Part shown: one piece after another, positions 26,944-35,943 of the stretch
How positions within the stretch are numbered: the stretch's first letter is position 1
Layout of the letters: each line of letters begins with the position of its first letter
NCBI RefSeq assembly: GCF_014844075.1
Contig: NZ_CP062165.1
Span: forward strand, 3,844,001 to 3,908,000
DNA from: Paenibacillus sp. JNUCC-31
GTDB lineage: Bacteria > Bacillota > Bacilli > Paenibacillales > Paenibacillaceae
Reading direction: 5' to 3'
Length of the DNA: 64,000 bases
Notes under the pieces: model-generated
Databases searched by the model: none
What the model saw: the letters and a program-made list of their open reading frames with translations, nothing else
What the model was told of the DNA's origin: nothing
Program-made: the position numbers and the translations under genes

Positions 26944-27244
26944 GAATACAGAACTCCTTTGAGATAAGATCCACTTTTAGGTATCCGTTTCAAGGGATGG
27001 CACCATTATAACGCATGCTTGCCCCAGACCCTAGTCTGTCTTTTTCGGAGGAACCTGGGGTGGATTAGGGAGTATTTAGAAGGATATCTAAGAACAACAG
27101 GGGGTGAAATTATGTCACGCAGGGTGAGGCTTGGTGAGCACAGATGAGCGAAGCTGTATCCATTTTCCCTAACGGAGAAGGTCCTCTATACTTAATAAAG
27201 AACGTGAATTCATTACAAAACATGTTAAGGAGTGACGCAACAAC

Positions 27245-27412
27245 ATGAGTCAAGAAGTATTGGAACGCCGCAGTGAATTGCTCAAAAAGAACATTCATCA
27301 GATGCTTGTTCAAGACAATCAGCACGGAATCAGTCGCCAAGACAACATGTTTTTGCAGCAGATGATCAAAGAGCTGCATCAGACCTCACATGAACTGAAT
27401 ACCAATCGATAA
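27245..27412 (+). CDS. Small hydrophilic helical protein, unknown function
   Basis: 55-residue protein (MSQEVLERRSELLKKNIHQM ... LHQTSHELNTNR). It is wholly charged/polar and predicted to form two helices with a short break at HGISRQDN. AAGGAG lies 12 nt ahead of the ATG, and a strong terminator follows, so it looks like a real single-gene unit. I do not recognise the family. Size and charge recall small Bacillales regulators such as Spo0E-like or Sda-like proteins, but the Spo0E SQELD signature is absent. Confidence 0.65.
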   Translation: MSQEVLERRSELLKKNIHQMLVQDNQHGISRQDNMFLQQMIKELHQTSHELNTNR

Positions 27413-27473
27413 CGTAGAATCTGCACGAGAATGAAACAGTCTGGTGTACGATTCATTCCATGATGAACATGAA

Positions 27474-27513
27474 AATGGCGCTATCCCCGATCAGACCGGG
27501 GGTAGCGCTTTTG
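27474..27513 (+). terminator. Terminator after the 55-residue protein gene
   Basis: GCGCTATCCCC (27478-27488) pairs with GGGGGTAGCGC (27498-27508), with TTTT after it and AAAA before it. It may also serve the convergent GGDEF/HD-GYP gene. Confidence 0.8.
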
Positions 27514-27545
27514 GCTTTACCAAGTGTTATCAGGGGGCATGACGG

Positions 27546-29378
27546 CTACACCATTTGCTGCTGTACGGTCCGTTTCTGAATATACCGGATGAACAGCTCG
27601 GCAAGCTCGGGATCGAACTGTGAACCGGAACACATCTGGAGTTCCTTGATCGCTTCACCCATATTTTTCGTTTCCTGATACGGTCGCTCCGTCGTCATCG
27701 CGTCAAAGGAGTCAATTACCGTGAGCATACGGCACAATCGGGGAATCTCACAGCCCTTTAGACCATAAGGGTAGCCAGCCCCGTCATATCGTTCATGATG
27801 CAATTCAATATAGGGAATCAGATCGGCGAAGCGTTCGTTGGTCATGGCCATTTTTTTGCCCCAAGTGACATGGCCCTTAATCGTTTCCCACTCTTCCGCA
27901 GTAAGCTTCTCTTTCTTATTGAGGATGGACCACGGAATCTCGAGCTTTCCGATATCATGAATCAGAGCACCCAGCACGAAATTACGCTTTTCCACATTGT
28001 CGAGCTCCAGCAGCTCACTTAAATCAAGTGCATATTTATATACACGTTTGGAATGCTTGAATGTATCCATATCCTTATATCGAAACAGGTTGAGCTGCTG
28101 CTCGATATCCCGTACATCCTGAACCAGATCGATCTCATGCTCCATACCGTCATTGCTGCCGTGGCGATGAACATTGTTTTTCCCCTGTTTCTTGGCATAA
28201 TACAGCGCCTTATCTGCCTGATCCACGAGTTGGGACTTGTTATACATATCGACCTCGTAACGCGCCACACCTGCGGAGAACGAAAGACAACCGTGCGGAA
28301 AGACTTCAACTCCTTCAAAAGGTGTATCGTTCAGCTGCTTGCGCAGCTTGTTCATGAACGCATAGGCTTGGTCCAGATCCATTCCCGGCATGAGCAGGGT
28401 AAATTCTTCTCCGCCATAACGAAAAGCGGTGACGTTCGAGCCATCGGTTTTCCGATTGAGAAAATCCCCAAGAAGGGCGAGCAGACTGTCACCCTGCAGG
28501 TGACCGAAGCGGTCATTATACTTTTTGAAATCATCAATATCGATGAGCCCCAGTGAAAGCGGGGTTCCCTGGGAACGAGCGATAGCGAGCTCACTCTCCA
28601 GCATGTTTTCGAAATGACTGTGGTTGAACAGACCTGTGCGTTGATCGGTATTCGCCTTTTCCTCGATACTCTGATACATGACGAACAGCTGTTTGAACGC
28701 GTGGGATAGCAGGATGCTGAGACTCAAATAGAGGAGCAGGCCAAGCACGCCGTTATGCACGACAAGAATGGTCAGAACAAGCGCCAAAATCAGTGTACAT
28801 AAATAGACAAGCAGGGACTCGGTAACGAACACACGCTTCATCTGCTGTAATGCATCCTTCGTTGAGAAGTGAAAGAACATACCGAGGGTAATCGTATTAA
28901 TAATGAAATACGCGGCGAGTGCTGCAAAATAAGGCAACAGGTTGTATCCGTCGAGTGCTCCCGGTATACCGCCAGTCCATGTGAACACCGAAGCAGCTCC
29001 GGCAATCATGAGGCTGTAAATGCTGAAGTTGACGATGTGTTTCCACCAGGCCAGTTTGCGATCTTTGATTAACAGAATGAGGGAAACAGGCAGCAGAACA
29101 GACAGACTGAACGCACCGCCGAACATGAAGATACAGGCGAGGTATACGGATGAGTCCATGGATTGCTGATTTCCCTTGGGCGGAATCTGAAATGTGAAAT
29201 AATCCAGAATCAGCGCAGCCCCGAGCATCGTGTAGACCATTACCCATTCGTCAGTGGATAGGCGGAAATAAGACCACTTGTTCAAATACAAAAAAATTCC
29301 GATGCCTGCGCAGCTGAGCAAGACAACATACATGCTGCTACGATCTGCTTTATGGATCAGGTTACGAATAAAGTTCAT
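27546..29378 (-). CDS. Membrane protein with GGDEF and HD-GYP domains (c-di-GMP metabolism)
   Basis: 610-residue signalling enzyme. About seven N-terminal membrane helices form an input module. A GGDEF diguanylate cyclase domain follows near residues 245-400 with an intact RYGGEEF active site. An HD-GYP phosphodiesterase domain fills the C-terminus, with HDIGKLEIPWSIL, HHERYDGAGYPYGLKG and the DSFDAMTTERPY motif. Both catalytic halves appear intact, so it could make and degrade c-di-GMP, with the membrane part choosing. It sits downstream of the 34-residue peptide and DUF5317 genes on the same strand but after a terminator. The signal is unknown. Confidence 0.92.
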   Translation of the reverse strand: MNFIRNLIHKADRSSMYVVLLSCAGIGIFLYLNKWSYFRLSTDEWVMVYTMLGAALILDYFTFQIPPKGNQQSMDSSVYLACIFMFGGAFSLSVLLPVSLILLIKDRKLAWWKHIVNFSIYSLMIAGAASVFTWTGGIPGALDGYNLLPYFAALAAYFIINTITLGMFFHFSTKDALQQMKRVFVTESLLVYLCTLILALVLTILVVHNGVLGLLLYLSLSILLSHAFKQLFVMYQSIEEKANTDQRTGLFNHSHFENMLESELAIARSQGTPLSLGLIDIDDFKKYNDRFGHLQGDSLLALLGDFLNRKTDGSNVTAFRYGGEEFTLLMPGMDLDQAYAFMNKLRKQLNDTPFEGVEVFPHGCLSFSAGVARYEVDMYNKSQLVDQADKALYYAKKQGKNNVHRHGSNDGMEHEIDLVQDVRDIEQQLNLFRYKDMDTFKHSKRVYKYALDLSELLELDNVEKRNFVLGALIHDIGKLEIPWSILNKKEKLTAEEWETIKGHVTWGKKMAMTNERFADLIPYIELHHERYDGAGYPYGLKGCEIPRLCRMLTVIDSFDAMTTERPYQETKNMGEAIKELQMCSGSQFDPELAELFIRYIQKRTVQQQMV

Positions 29379-29474
29379 AAAAATTCTCCTGCTTGGTTTA
29401 GTCTGCTCTTGATGTGTATATATCGATTTGCCCTATATTGATGTATACCATAACAAGTTACCTCCCAAAAATCC

Positions 29475-29510
29475 AGAAAGAAAAAACAGGCCGCTGGCAG
29501 CCTGTTTGTC
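29475..29510 (-). terminator. Terminator after the 34-residue peptide gene
   Basis: On the minus strand AAACAGGC pairs with GCCTGTTT, followed by TTTTTTCTTTC. It ends the DUF5317-peptide unit before the GGDEF/HD-GYP gene. Confidence 0.85.
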
Positions 29511-29530
29511 TTGGATGGCGAGTTTATGTA

Positions 29531-29635
29531 CTAGCCTCCCAGTTTGTAACCAGAAGTCAATGCAACAACGACAGAAGCTACGATGATCGCGTTGATGACA
29601 ATGCGAGAATACTTAATGCCTTCGAATTTTTTCAT
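29531..29635 (-). CDS. 34-residue hydrophobic peptide, unknown function
   Basis: Very short gene that length-limited gene callers would miss. GGGAGG lies 8 nt ahead of the ATG, close to ideal, and a clear terminator follows. The peptide starts MKKFEGIKYSRIVIN, has a single hydrophobic helix (AIIVASVVVALTSG) and ends GYKLGG. It could be a membrane miniprotein or a secreted signal precursor. It is 39 nt after the DUF5317 gene and lies between it and a c-di-GMP enzyme. No family is recognised; AgrD-type pheromone motifs (Cys/Ser thiolactone residue and acidic tail) are absent. Confidence 0.7.
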   Translation of the reverse strand: MKKFEGIKYSRIVINAIIVASVVVALTSGYKLGG

Positions 29636-29674
29636 GGAATAGACCTCCCTTCCTTGGAGTCTGTCCTACTCACT

Positions 29675-30265
29675 TCAGGCCTGATGGGTTTCAGTGGCTT
29701 GTACAGCCTTGCTGCTTCGATTCACCATCATGTACTGGATAAACAGGAATATGCCAACGTTCATGACAACATCACCAATGCTGATGACCTGAGTACGCGG
29801 GTACGGGTTGGACAGCGGGATAATATCGCCAAGAAAGGACAGACGAGTCGAGGCATCCATCATAAAATGCTTCGAGATTGCGCCACCTTCCCGCAACATA
29901 TCTACATAATAAGGGCCTAGCACGGCCGAGGCTTCAATGGAAACCGGCATGCGTCCGCCATTCACTGCCATGACTATAAAATTGAGAAGTACCCCAATCC
30001 AAATCAGCATGAATCCCTGGTAATGCCTGTTCAACCATAGAAACGCGAGGCCGGTGATATACACAGCGGCAAACAGATAACCGTTAATGGATGCGACCCA
30101 CGCCAACTTCTCCTGTAGGAAAAAGATGCCGAATTGGGCCAGTAACAACAACGGGAAAATCCAGCCGCCTCGCAGCTTGAGTGCTGCGAACTGGTGGAGC
30201 CCATACCGGAATCCTCCCCGGAAGAGTCCAACGATTAAACCAAGCAGAATACCATCGTATACCAT
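29675..30265 (-). CDS. DUF5317 family membrane protein
   Basis: 196-residue integral membrane protein beginning MVYDGILLGLIVGLFRGGFR, characteristic of DUF5317. About six hydrophobic segments are seen. The conserved stretch VMAVNGGRMPVSIEA, a following helix-loop with KHFMMDASTRLSFLGDIIPL and the C-terminal ISIGDVVMNVGIFLFIQYMM are typical. Function is unknown. It appears to be co-transcribed with the 34-residue peptide gene, which ends its operon. The link to the next gene (c-di-GMP enzyme) is by neighbourhood only. Confidence 0.8.
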   Translation of the reverse strand: MVYDGILLGLIVGLFRGGFRYGLHQFAALKLRGGWIFPLLLLAQFGIFFLQEKLAWVASINGYLFAAVYITGLAFLWLNRHYQGFMLIWIGVLLNFIVMAVNGGRMPVSIEASAVLGPYYVDMLREGGAISKHFMMDASTRLSFLGDIIPLSNPYPRTQVISIGDVVMNVGIFLFIQYMMVNRSSKAVQATETHQA

Positions 30266-30393
30266 CAGTAACTCCTGTTCGTGCGGATATGTGTAATGTC
30301 ATTGCGTGTTTATGTACCTATGTTATTCGACCTTTTACTGGTAAATCCTGCAACGAAATCATGTTTTCAGCAAAAGAAATTTGCGGAAAAACA

Positions 30394-30463
30394 AATAAAA
30401 AACCGTTTTTACGAACCAAGGGGTCGAAACCCTTGTAAAGTTCAGTAAATACGGCTTTTTATT
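30394..30463 (-). terminator. Nested hairpin terminator downstream of the secreted-protein gene
   Basis: An outer imperfect stem (AATAAAAAGCCGT region with ACGGTTTTTTATT) encloses an inner perfect CAAGGG/CCCTTG hairpin. On the minus strand it ends in a long T-rich tract. It follows the stop at 30505, so a terminator is the simplest reading; it also lies about 130 nt upstream of the DUF5317 start. I saw no riboswitch consensus. Confidence 0.65.
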
Positions 30464-30504
30464 GAGTCAAAGAATGTTGATTATTGCAAGGTGTTGCGTG
30501 TTAT

Positions 30505-31947
30505 CTATTCGGATTCTCCATTCAGATAGTTGAAAAATGGCTGATCCACCCAGAAGGTGTAGCTGGAGATATTGGCTTCAGGAGCCAGCTTGCGGAAGCC
30601 CTCCTGAATGGCTTTGGCATTCTCTTTCAGGGAGAAGGATTGCGCATAATAATTGCCAAGCGTAATTTTGGTATTGGCGATCACAGGGTAACCTGCAATT
30701 GTGGTTGGTGAGTAGTACAGCGGCTGCCACCAGGAAGCGTAGATCAGGGCAGATGTGTCATCACTGTTCTTTTTGGCATATTTCGAAATGATGTCATTGA
30801 AACGGGCTTTGTCCGCTGCGTTGTTAAACTCGAATTGAATATCATATTCCTTGGCGTAGGCAATATAGTTGCCGTTCTCAATCTGTGTCACCTTGTAATC
30901 CGGTGTTTCCTTGGGCTCGCCCCATTCTTTCAAATAGATGAAGGCCGATGTCTTCGGCTGGAACTGTACGTCTGCATCAATGCCCTCACTGCGCAGCAAA
31001 CCAATCAGTTGAACCGCATGTTTGATATCGTCATGTCCATAGGACAGTGTCAGTTCATCAATAAAGTTGGAATTGTAGCGGTTATCCTTCAGGTTATATC
31101 CTGTGACGAGATTGTCTCGCAGAGCCTGGTCCACAATCTGTTTCAATTCTGGAGCTTCAATAAGATCCGCTGTACGGTATGCATCATATAGCTTGGAATA
31201 GATGTCGGCATCACCGGAGCGTCCAATCTCATGTTTATATTTACCCTGACTGGTCAGTACTCGTCCAAGCAAGATGTTGGCAAAGTCGGAACTTGCTTCG
31301 CCGCCCTTGCGGAGAGCGGGGTACAGGCTTTCCGGGATCAGACCGGTATCAATGGCAGCGGCCAGTTCCTGTGCAGCTTGTCCCTGAACACGGTTCGGGC
31401 TAATGCCGAGTTTTGCAAGCGCCTTCGCTGTTTTGGCTTCAGGATATGTATAGGCCAGCTCTTTGAATCCGGCTGCTTTGACTGCGATGAAGACAGCAGC
31501 ATAAGTGCTCAGCTTGTCGTTGGCACGTACTTCCGTGCCAGATAGGATGCCGTTGTTATATAAGGAAACGGCAGCATCATAAGTGGAATCATCCGAGGTC
31601 AGGTCGGTAAAGGTCGGCACCTTGGTGTCACTGTTAGTTGTCTCATCTGTATCAGCCGCTTGATCTGCTTGTATAAGGGCAGCAATTGCCTGTATAAAGG
31701 CGCCCTTGGTCAACTGCTGGGGCAAGTGCACATTATACTTGGCCTGCAAAAATTGAGCGTAATCGGCAGCGCTTTCGGTATAAGAAACCGATGGAGCCTG
31801 AGATGCCGGGCCGGGGGCAGTTTGAGAGGTAGCTTGTCCTACTGGCGTGGCATTTGCTGCTGAAGCAGAAGCGGGCAAGCCAAAGCTGCTGAACGTAACC
31901 GGAGCGGCTAGTAGTGCTGACAGGGTGATCTTGGTGATCTTTTTCAA
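30505..31947 (-). CDS. Secreted protein with SLH-like N-terminal segment, unknown function
   Basis: 480-residue exported protein with a Sec signal peptide (MKKITKITLSALLAAPVTF ... ASAS) and a Pro/Ala/Gln-rich linker. A region near residues 105-160 resembles an S-layer homology repeat (FTDLTSDDSTYDAAVSLYNNGILSG ending KLSTYAAVFIAVKAAGF, interrupted by a variable loop). The remaining 300 residues form a domain I do not recognise; it has repeated Tyr/Trp-rich stretches such as ASWWQPLYYSPTTIAGYP. It probably sits in the cell wall. It is the only gene of its unit, with a terminator behind it. No catalytic motif was found. Confidence 0.75.
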   Translation of the reverse strand: MKKITKITLSALLAAPVTFSSFGLPASASAANATPVGQATSQTAPGPASQAPSVSYTESAADYAQFLQAKYNVHLPQQLTKGAFIQAIAALIQADQAADTDETTNSDTKVPTFTDLTSDDSTYDAAVSLYNNGILSGTEVRANDKLSTYAAVFIAVKAAGFKELAYTYPEAKTAKALAKLGISPNRVQGQAAQELAAAIDTGLIPESLYPALRKGGEASSDFANILLGRVLTSQGKYKHEIGRSGDADIYSKLYDAYRTADLIEAPELKQIVDQALRDNLVTGYNLKDNRYNSNFIDELTLSYGHDDIKHAVQLIGLLRSEGIDADVQFQPKTSAFIYLKEWGEPKETPDYKVTQIENGNYIAYAKEYDIQFEFNNAADKARFNDIISKYAKKNSDDTSALIYASWWQPLYYSPTTIAGYPVIANTKITLGNYYAQSFSLKENAKAIQEGFRKLAPEANISSYTFWVDQPFFNYLNGESE

Positions 31948-32138
31948 ATGAATAACCTCCTTAAAATGGGTTGGAAAATAATGAAGATCGGGTTATAATT
32001 CTGACAAATCCTATCTGAATATAATAATTGGATTGACTTTAGCACGGAGAAGCACCGGATGTCAACGGGAAAAAGCCTGATATAAAGCCTCTTCCAGCAC
32101 TTCGGAATATTCAAAATAGTAATTATATTTAATTTGAG

Positions 32139-32152
32139 TGTAAACGCTCAAA
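32139..32152. promoter_or_regulatory. CcpA cre site upstream of the nucleoside transporter operon
   Basis: TGTAAACGCTCAAA matches TGWAANCGNTNWCA at 13 of 14 positions. It lies immediately ahead of the -35 box of the nucleoside operon promoter and inside a TTTGAG/CTCAAA inverted repeat. Confidence 0.65.
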
Positions 32153-32158
32153 GATTTA

Positions 32159-32188
32159 TTGACAAGGATCGACAGTATCCGCTAGGAT
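32159..32188 (+). promoter_or_regulatory. Sigma-A promoter of the nucleoside ABC operon
   Basis: TTGACA at 32159 and TAGGAT at 32183 with an 18-nt spacer, about 30 nt ahead of the ribosome binding site of the binding protein gene. Confidence 0.65.
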
Positions 32189-32223
32189 TATAAAAAAGAA
32201 TTGTGAAAAGGGGAATTTTCAAA

Positions 32224-33273
32224 ATGAAAAGAGGTTTATCGTTCGTCTTATCGATCATGATGTTGGCTATTTTATTGGCGGCTTGTGGAACTTCGGCTCC
32301 TAAAGACGAACAATCGGCCCAAGGTAACGATTCTGCCCAAGGCAGCAATTCGGAGAAATCACTGCGCATGGCGCTTGTCCTTCCTGAAAAAATCGGGGTT
32401 AACCCGTTCTTTGTACAAATGGATGAAGGTTTCAAAAAAGCAGGTGAAGAGTTCAAGGTGGATACCAAAACGATTGAATCCACAGACCCGGCTGCATTTG
32501 AGCAAAATCTGCGTGCTGCAGTTGCCGAGAACTACGATCTGATTATTACAGCAACATTCCAGGCAGAAGATGCTTTGAAAAAGGTTGCCGCGGAAAATCC
32601 GGACAAGTCCTTTGCCATTGTGGATACCACCGTTGATCTGCCGAACGTTCGAAGCGTTGGTTTCCGTGAATATGAAGGGGCGTATCTGCTTGGTGCAGCT
32701 GCAGGATTGTCTACGAAAACGGACAAAGTCGGCATGATCGCTGCGATGGACGTTCCATTGATCAAGAAATACACCGAAGGTTTCAGAGCCGGTCTGGAAT
32801 CGGTAAATCCAAAAGCGGAATTCCTTGTAAACTATGTTGGCGGATTTAACGACGTAGCCAAAGCAAAAGAATTGGCGCTGGTGCAATTTGGGAAAGGCGC
32901 TGACTTCATCGCTGGTGCATCTGCTGTAGGCGATCTGGGCGTGTTCGAAGCCGCTAAGGAAAAAGGCTTCTATACTTCCGGACAGGACACGGACCGTACC
33001 GTTGAAGATCCGGAGCATATCGTATTGTCTCAATTGAAGTCGACCGACACGGTTGCGTATCAGACTGTGAAGGATTTTGTAGAAGGAAACTTCAAAGCTG
33101 GTGCTGTGAACTACGGCTTGAAAGAAGATGGCGTTGGCCTGACTTATGTTACACGTGATAGCGAATCTCTATTGAATGCTTTTGTTGGACAAGAAGTAAT
33201 CGACAAGGTTAAAGCGATCAAGGACGACATCGTATCCGGCAAAATCGTCGTGAAAGATCCATTGCAACAGTAA
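32224..33273 (+). CDS. BMP-family nucleoside-binding lipoprotein
   Basis: Extracellular receptor of a nucleoside ABC importer. The 349-residue protein has lipobox ILLAACG and the BMP (PnrA/Med) fold, with marks such as LVLPEKIGVNPFFVQMDEGF, YDLIITATFQAEDAL, VGFREYEGAYLLGAAAGL and FYTSGQDTDRT. The ATG at 32224 follows AAAAGGGGA at proper spacing; a GTG at 32203 is upstream of that site. It heads a long operon with two-domain ATPase, two permeases, a molybdopterin protein and a nucleoside phosphorylase. An attenuator-like hairpin right after it would keep it more abundant than the other subunits. Purine nucleosides are the likely ligand. Confidence 0.92.
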   Translation: MKRGLSFVLSIMMLAILLAACGTSAPKDEQSAQGNDSAQGSNSEKSLRMALVLPEKIGVNPFFVQMDEGFKKAGEEFKVDTKTIESTDPAAFEQNLRAAVAENYDLIITATFQAEDALKKVAAENPDKSFAIVDTTVDLPNVRSVGFREYEGAYLLGAAAGLSTKTDKVGMIAAMDVPLIKKYTEGFRAGLESVNPKAEFLVNYVGGFNDVAKAKELALVQFGKGADFIAGASAVGDLGVFEAAKEKGFYTSGQDTDRTVEDPEHIVLSQLKSTDTVAYQTVKDFVEGNFKAGAVNYGLKEDGVGLTYVTRDSESLLNAFVGQEVIDKVKAIKDDIVSGKIVVKDPLQQ

Positions 33274-33314
33274 TAGTGTTTGTTTGTTCCATAAGTAAGT
33301 GATGGAGTTGATCA

Positions 33315-33344
33315 GCCGGCTGCCCGACCAGGCAGCCGGTTTTG
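33315..33344 (+). terminator. Attenuator hairpin after the binding-protein gene
   Basis: CCGGCTGCC pairs perfectly with GGCAGCCGG around CGACCA, followed by TTTT. Placed inside the operon, it should reduce but not stop transcription into the ATPase gene. Confidence 0.75.
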
Positions 33345-33379
33345 CTGCTATTTAAGACCGAGAGGAGAGAACGCGAGAT

Positions 33380-34879
33380 ATGCTGTTGGAGATGGAACAG
33401 ATTACGAAGAAATACGGCGGCTTCACCGCGAATCGGGACATCCGTTTTAATTTGCGAGAAGGAGAGATTCATGCCCTCGTAGGGGAGAACGGAGCTGGTA
33501 AAACAACCCTGATGCGCATGTTGTATGGAATGGAGCAACCGACATCAGGCACAATCAAAGTTCGTGGACGCGAGGTAAGCTTCGCTACCCCGTCTCAGGC
33601 CATGGCAAGCGGTATCGGCATGGTACATCAGCATTTCATGCTGTTTCCTTCCTTTACGGTTGCCGAGAACATCGTGATCGGCCGTGAACCGTCTGCCGCA
33701 GGTGTATTTGACCGCAAGCAGGCTGCGGCCCAGGTGAATGAGCTCGGCAGAACGTATGGCATGCCGGTTGATCCGTGGAAAAAAGTATTTGAGTGCCCCC
33801 TCGGCATGCAGCAGCGTGTTGAAATTTTGAAAGTGCTGCATCAGGGCGCGGATATCATTATATTGGACGAACCGTCAGCGGTATTGACGCCGTTGGAAGT
33901 GAAAGAACTGCTTGCGAATATGAAATCCCTTGCCAAGCTCGGCAAGACCTTTGTATTGATCACGCACAAGCTGCAGGAAGTCATGGATGTGGCAGACCGG
34001 ATCACGGTCCTCCGTGATGGTCAGGTGACAGGTACGCTGGAAGCGAAAGATACGAATGTAGAGGAACTGTCCCGCTTGATGGTTGGGCGTGAGCTGGTTC
34101 GCATGGACAAGCAGCCATCCGTTCCGGGGGAAGCTGTGCTTCAGGTGGAAGCGGTAAATCTGTCAGGGGCAGAGGACCGCTCTGCACTTCAGAATATCCA
34201 TATGGAAGTTCGAAAAGGCGAGGTCGTTGGAATTGCGGGTATTTCCGGAAACGGTCAGTCGGAACTGATCCAGATCATTGCGGGACTGCGCAAGGCAGAT
34301 AGCGGTCGTGTCCTGCTGTCAGGGCAGGATACAACCCATTGGCCTGTGCGGCGCATTCGGGAGCATGGGCTTGCCCATATCCCGGAAGACCGTTATATGT
34401 GGGGAGCCGCGAAGGATGCGAGCGTTCGTGAAAATGGACTGATGGGCCATCATCACCGGCTTCAATCACGCGGGATCATTAAAGCAAAAGCAGCACGGAC
34501 CATGGTGGAGAACTGGATCAAGCAGTTCAGCATCAAGACCGGTTCCGCCGAAACGAAGGCACAATTCCTTTCCGGAGGAAACTTGCAGAAGCTGATTGCC
34601 GCGCGTGAATTTGCCCAGGATACGCCGTTTCTGATTGCGGCTGAACCAACAAGGGGCGTAGACATCGGAGCGATGGAGACCATCCACGCCGAATTGCTTC
34701 GCAAACGGAATGAGGGTGCGGGTATTTTACTCGTTTCCTCCGAGTTGTCCGAGATTTTGCAATTATCGGATCGGATCATTGTCATGTATGAAGGCGGAAT
34801 CGCTGGTGAATTGAAGGCAGATGAAGCCACAGAAGAACAGATCAGCTTGTTGATGGCAGGAGGGAAAGAGCGGATATGA
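33380..34879 (+). CDS. Nucleoside ABC transporter ATP-binding protein (two ATPase domains)
   Basis: 499-residue ATPase with two fused nucleotide-binding domains. The first has Walker A GENGAGKTT, signature LGMQQRVEI and IIILDEPSAVLTP. The second has GISGNGQSE and LSGGNLQKL, ending with a degenerate Walker B (FLIAAEPTRGVDIGA), as usual for this family of ribose/nucleoside importers (NupA/YufO-like). HLPEDR-type sequence (AHIPEDRYMWG) is also typical. Its stop overlaps the next permease start by 4 nt. It works with the BMP lipoprotein upstream and two permeases downstream. Confidence 0.93.
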   Translation: MLLEMEQITKKYGGFTANRDIRFNLREGEIHALVGENGAGKTTLMRMLYGMEQPTSGTIKVRGREVSFATPSQAMASGIGMVHQHFMLFPSFTVAENIVIGREPSAAGVFDRKQAAAQVNELGRTYGMPVDPWKKVFECPLGMQQRVEILKVLHQGADIIILDEPSAVLTPLEVKELLANMKSLAKLGKTFVLITHKLQEVMDVADRITVLRDGQVTGTLEAKDTNVEELSRLMVGRELVRMDKQPSVPGEAVLQVEAVNLSGAEDRSALQNIHMEVRKGEVVGIAGISGNGQSELIQIIAGLRKADSGRVLLSGQDTTHWPVRRIREHGLAHIPEDRYMWGAAKDASVRENGLMGHHHRLQSRGIIKAKAARTMVENWIKQFSIKTGSAETKAQFLSGGNLQKLIAAREFAQDTPFLIAAEPTRGVDIGAMETIHAELLRKRNEGAGILLVSSELSEILQLSDRIIVMYEGGIAGELKADEATEEQISLLMAGGKERI

Positions 34880-35943
34880 ATCGGGTAAAAGAATCACTTC
34901 GCGGACTCGTCCAGCCGCTGCTTGCCGTATTCATCGGTTTGCTGGCAGGTGCTGTAGCCATTCTGGTCGTTGGCGGGTCCGTGGTGGACACGTATGCGGA
35001 GATGTGGAAAGGGGCCTTCGGCAACTTTTACTTCTTCACCAATACATTGGCACGTTCCACGCCAATTATTCTCGCGGGACTGGGCGTAGCACTCGCGTTC
35101 CGCGCCGGATTTTTCAACATGGGTGCCGAAGGACAGATGGTTCTTGGCGGACTTAGTGCAGCGCTGACGGCGCTCTACTTGCCAGGTCCAGGCTGGTTTG
35201 TCTGTATTGCAGCCATTGTGGCAGGGATCATTGCCGGAGGAGTCTGGTCGCTGTTTGCAGGCTGGCTGGATGCCCGCTTTGGCATGAATCTGTTAATCAC
35301 AACGCTGCTGCTCAATTATATTGCGATATATTTTGGAGGATACATGGTATCCTATCCGTTCAAAGACCGCACTGGATCGGCGGCGATGGCCCAGACGCCC
35401 ATGATTGATCAGAGTGTCTGGCTGCCGAAGCTGTTCCAGGGCATGGGGCTGCATGCCGGTTTCATCATTGCGATCGTAGCGGCCATTCTCATCTACTGGT
35501 TCACACACAAGACGGTAACCGGTTATGAGATTCGTATGCTGGGCAGTAATCCTTCATTTGCAACGTATGGCGGTGTGCGCCGTATCCGCATGATGATGCT
35601 GTCCATGATCATCAGCGGTGGACTTGCCGGTCTTGCGGGTGCAGGGGAAGTACTGGGTACACAGTACCGTTTCCTAGATGGCTCGCTGTCATCCGCAAGT
35701 TATGCATGGAGCGGCATTATGGCAACATTGCTTGCCCGCTCGCATCCGCTGGGAACAGCTGTGGCGGCAATCCTGCTTGCGGCGCTCCAGACCGGTGCCA
35801 TGGGGATGGAACGGAATACGGATGTGCCGCTGGAAGTCGGCAGTGTCATCCAAGCGGTATTGACGTTATTTGTATCGGCTCAGATCGGTTACTCATTCCT
35901 GAAGCGGAGAAAGGAGAAAAAGTCCAATGCAACAACTGTTTGA
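34876..35943 (+). CDS. Nucleoside ABC transporter permease, first subunit
   Basis: 355-residue integral membrane protein of the BPD_transp_2 class (NupB/YufP-like) with about nine to ten helices. Typical marks are RSTPIILAGLGVALAFRAGF, FNMGAEGQMVLGGL and GYEIRMLGSNPSFATYGGV (cytoplasmic coupling segment), then GGLAGLAGAGEVLGTQYRF. It overlaps the ATPase gene by 4 nt and the second permease by 17 nt, so the three are translated as a set. A basic C-terminal tail (KRRKEKKSN) faces the cytoplasm. Confidence 0.92.
   Translation: MNRVKESLRGLVQPLLAVFIGLLAGAVAILVVGGSVVDTYAEMWKGAFGNFYFFTNTLARSTPIILAGLGVALAFRAGFFNMGAEGQMVLGGLSAALTALYLPGPGWFVCIAAIVAGIIAGGVWSLFAGWLDARFGMNLLITTLLLNYIAIYFGGYMVSYPFKDRTGSAAMAQTPMIDQSVWLPKLFQGMGLHAGFIIAIVAAILIYWFTHKTVTGYEIRMLGSNPSFATYGGVRRIRMMMLSMIISGGLAGLAGAGEVLGTQYRFLDGSLSSASYAWSGIMATLLARSHPLGTAVAAILLAALQTGAMGMERNTDVPLEVGSVIQAVLTLFVSAQIGYSFLKRRKEKKSNATTV

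Noticed and set aside
27110..27379. 90-codon minus-strand open frame over the 55-residue gene
   Set aside because: It is antisense to a small gene with a good ribosome binding site and terminator; its own start lacks a site.
30394..30463. Possible riboswitch (for example c-di-GMP type) upstream of DUF5317
   Set aside because: The nested hairpin lacks the GEMM consensus and ends in a T-tract right after the preceding gene; a terminator explains it.
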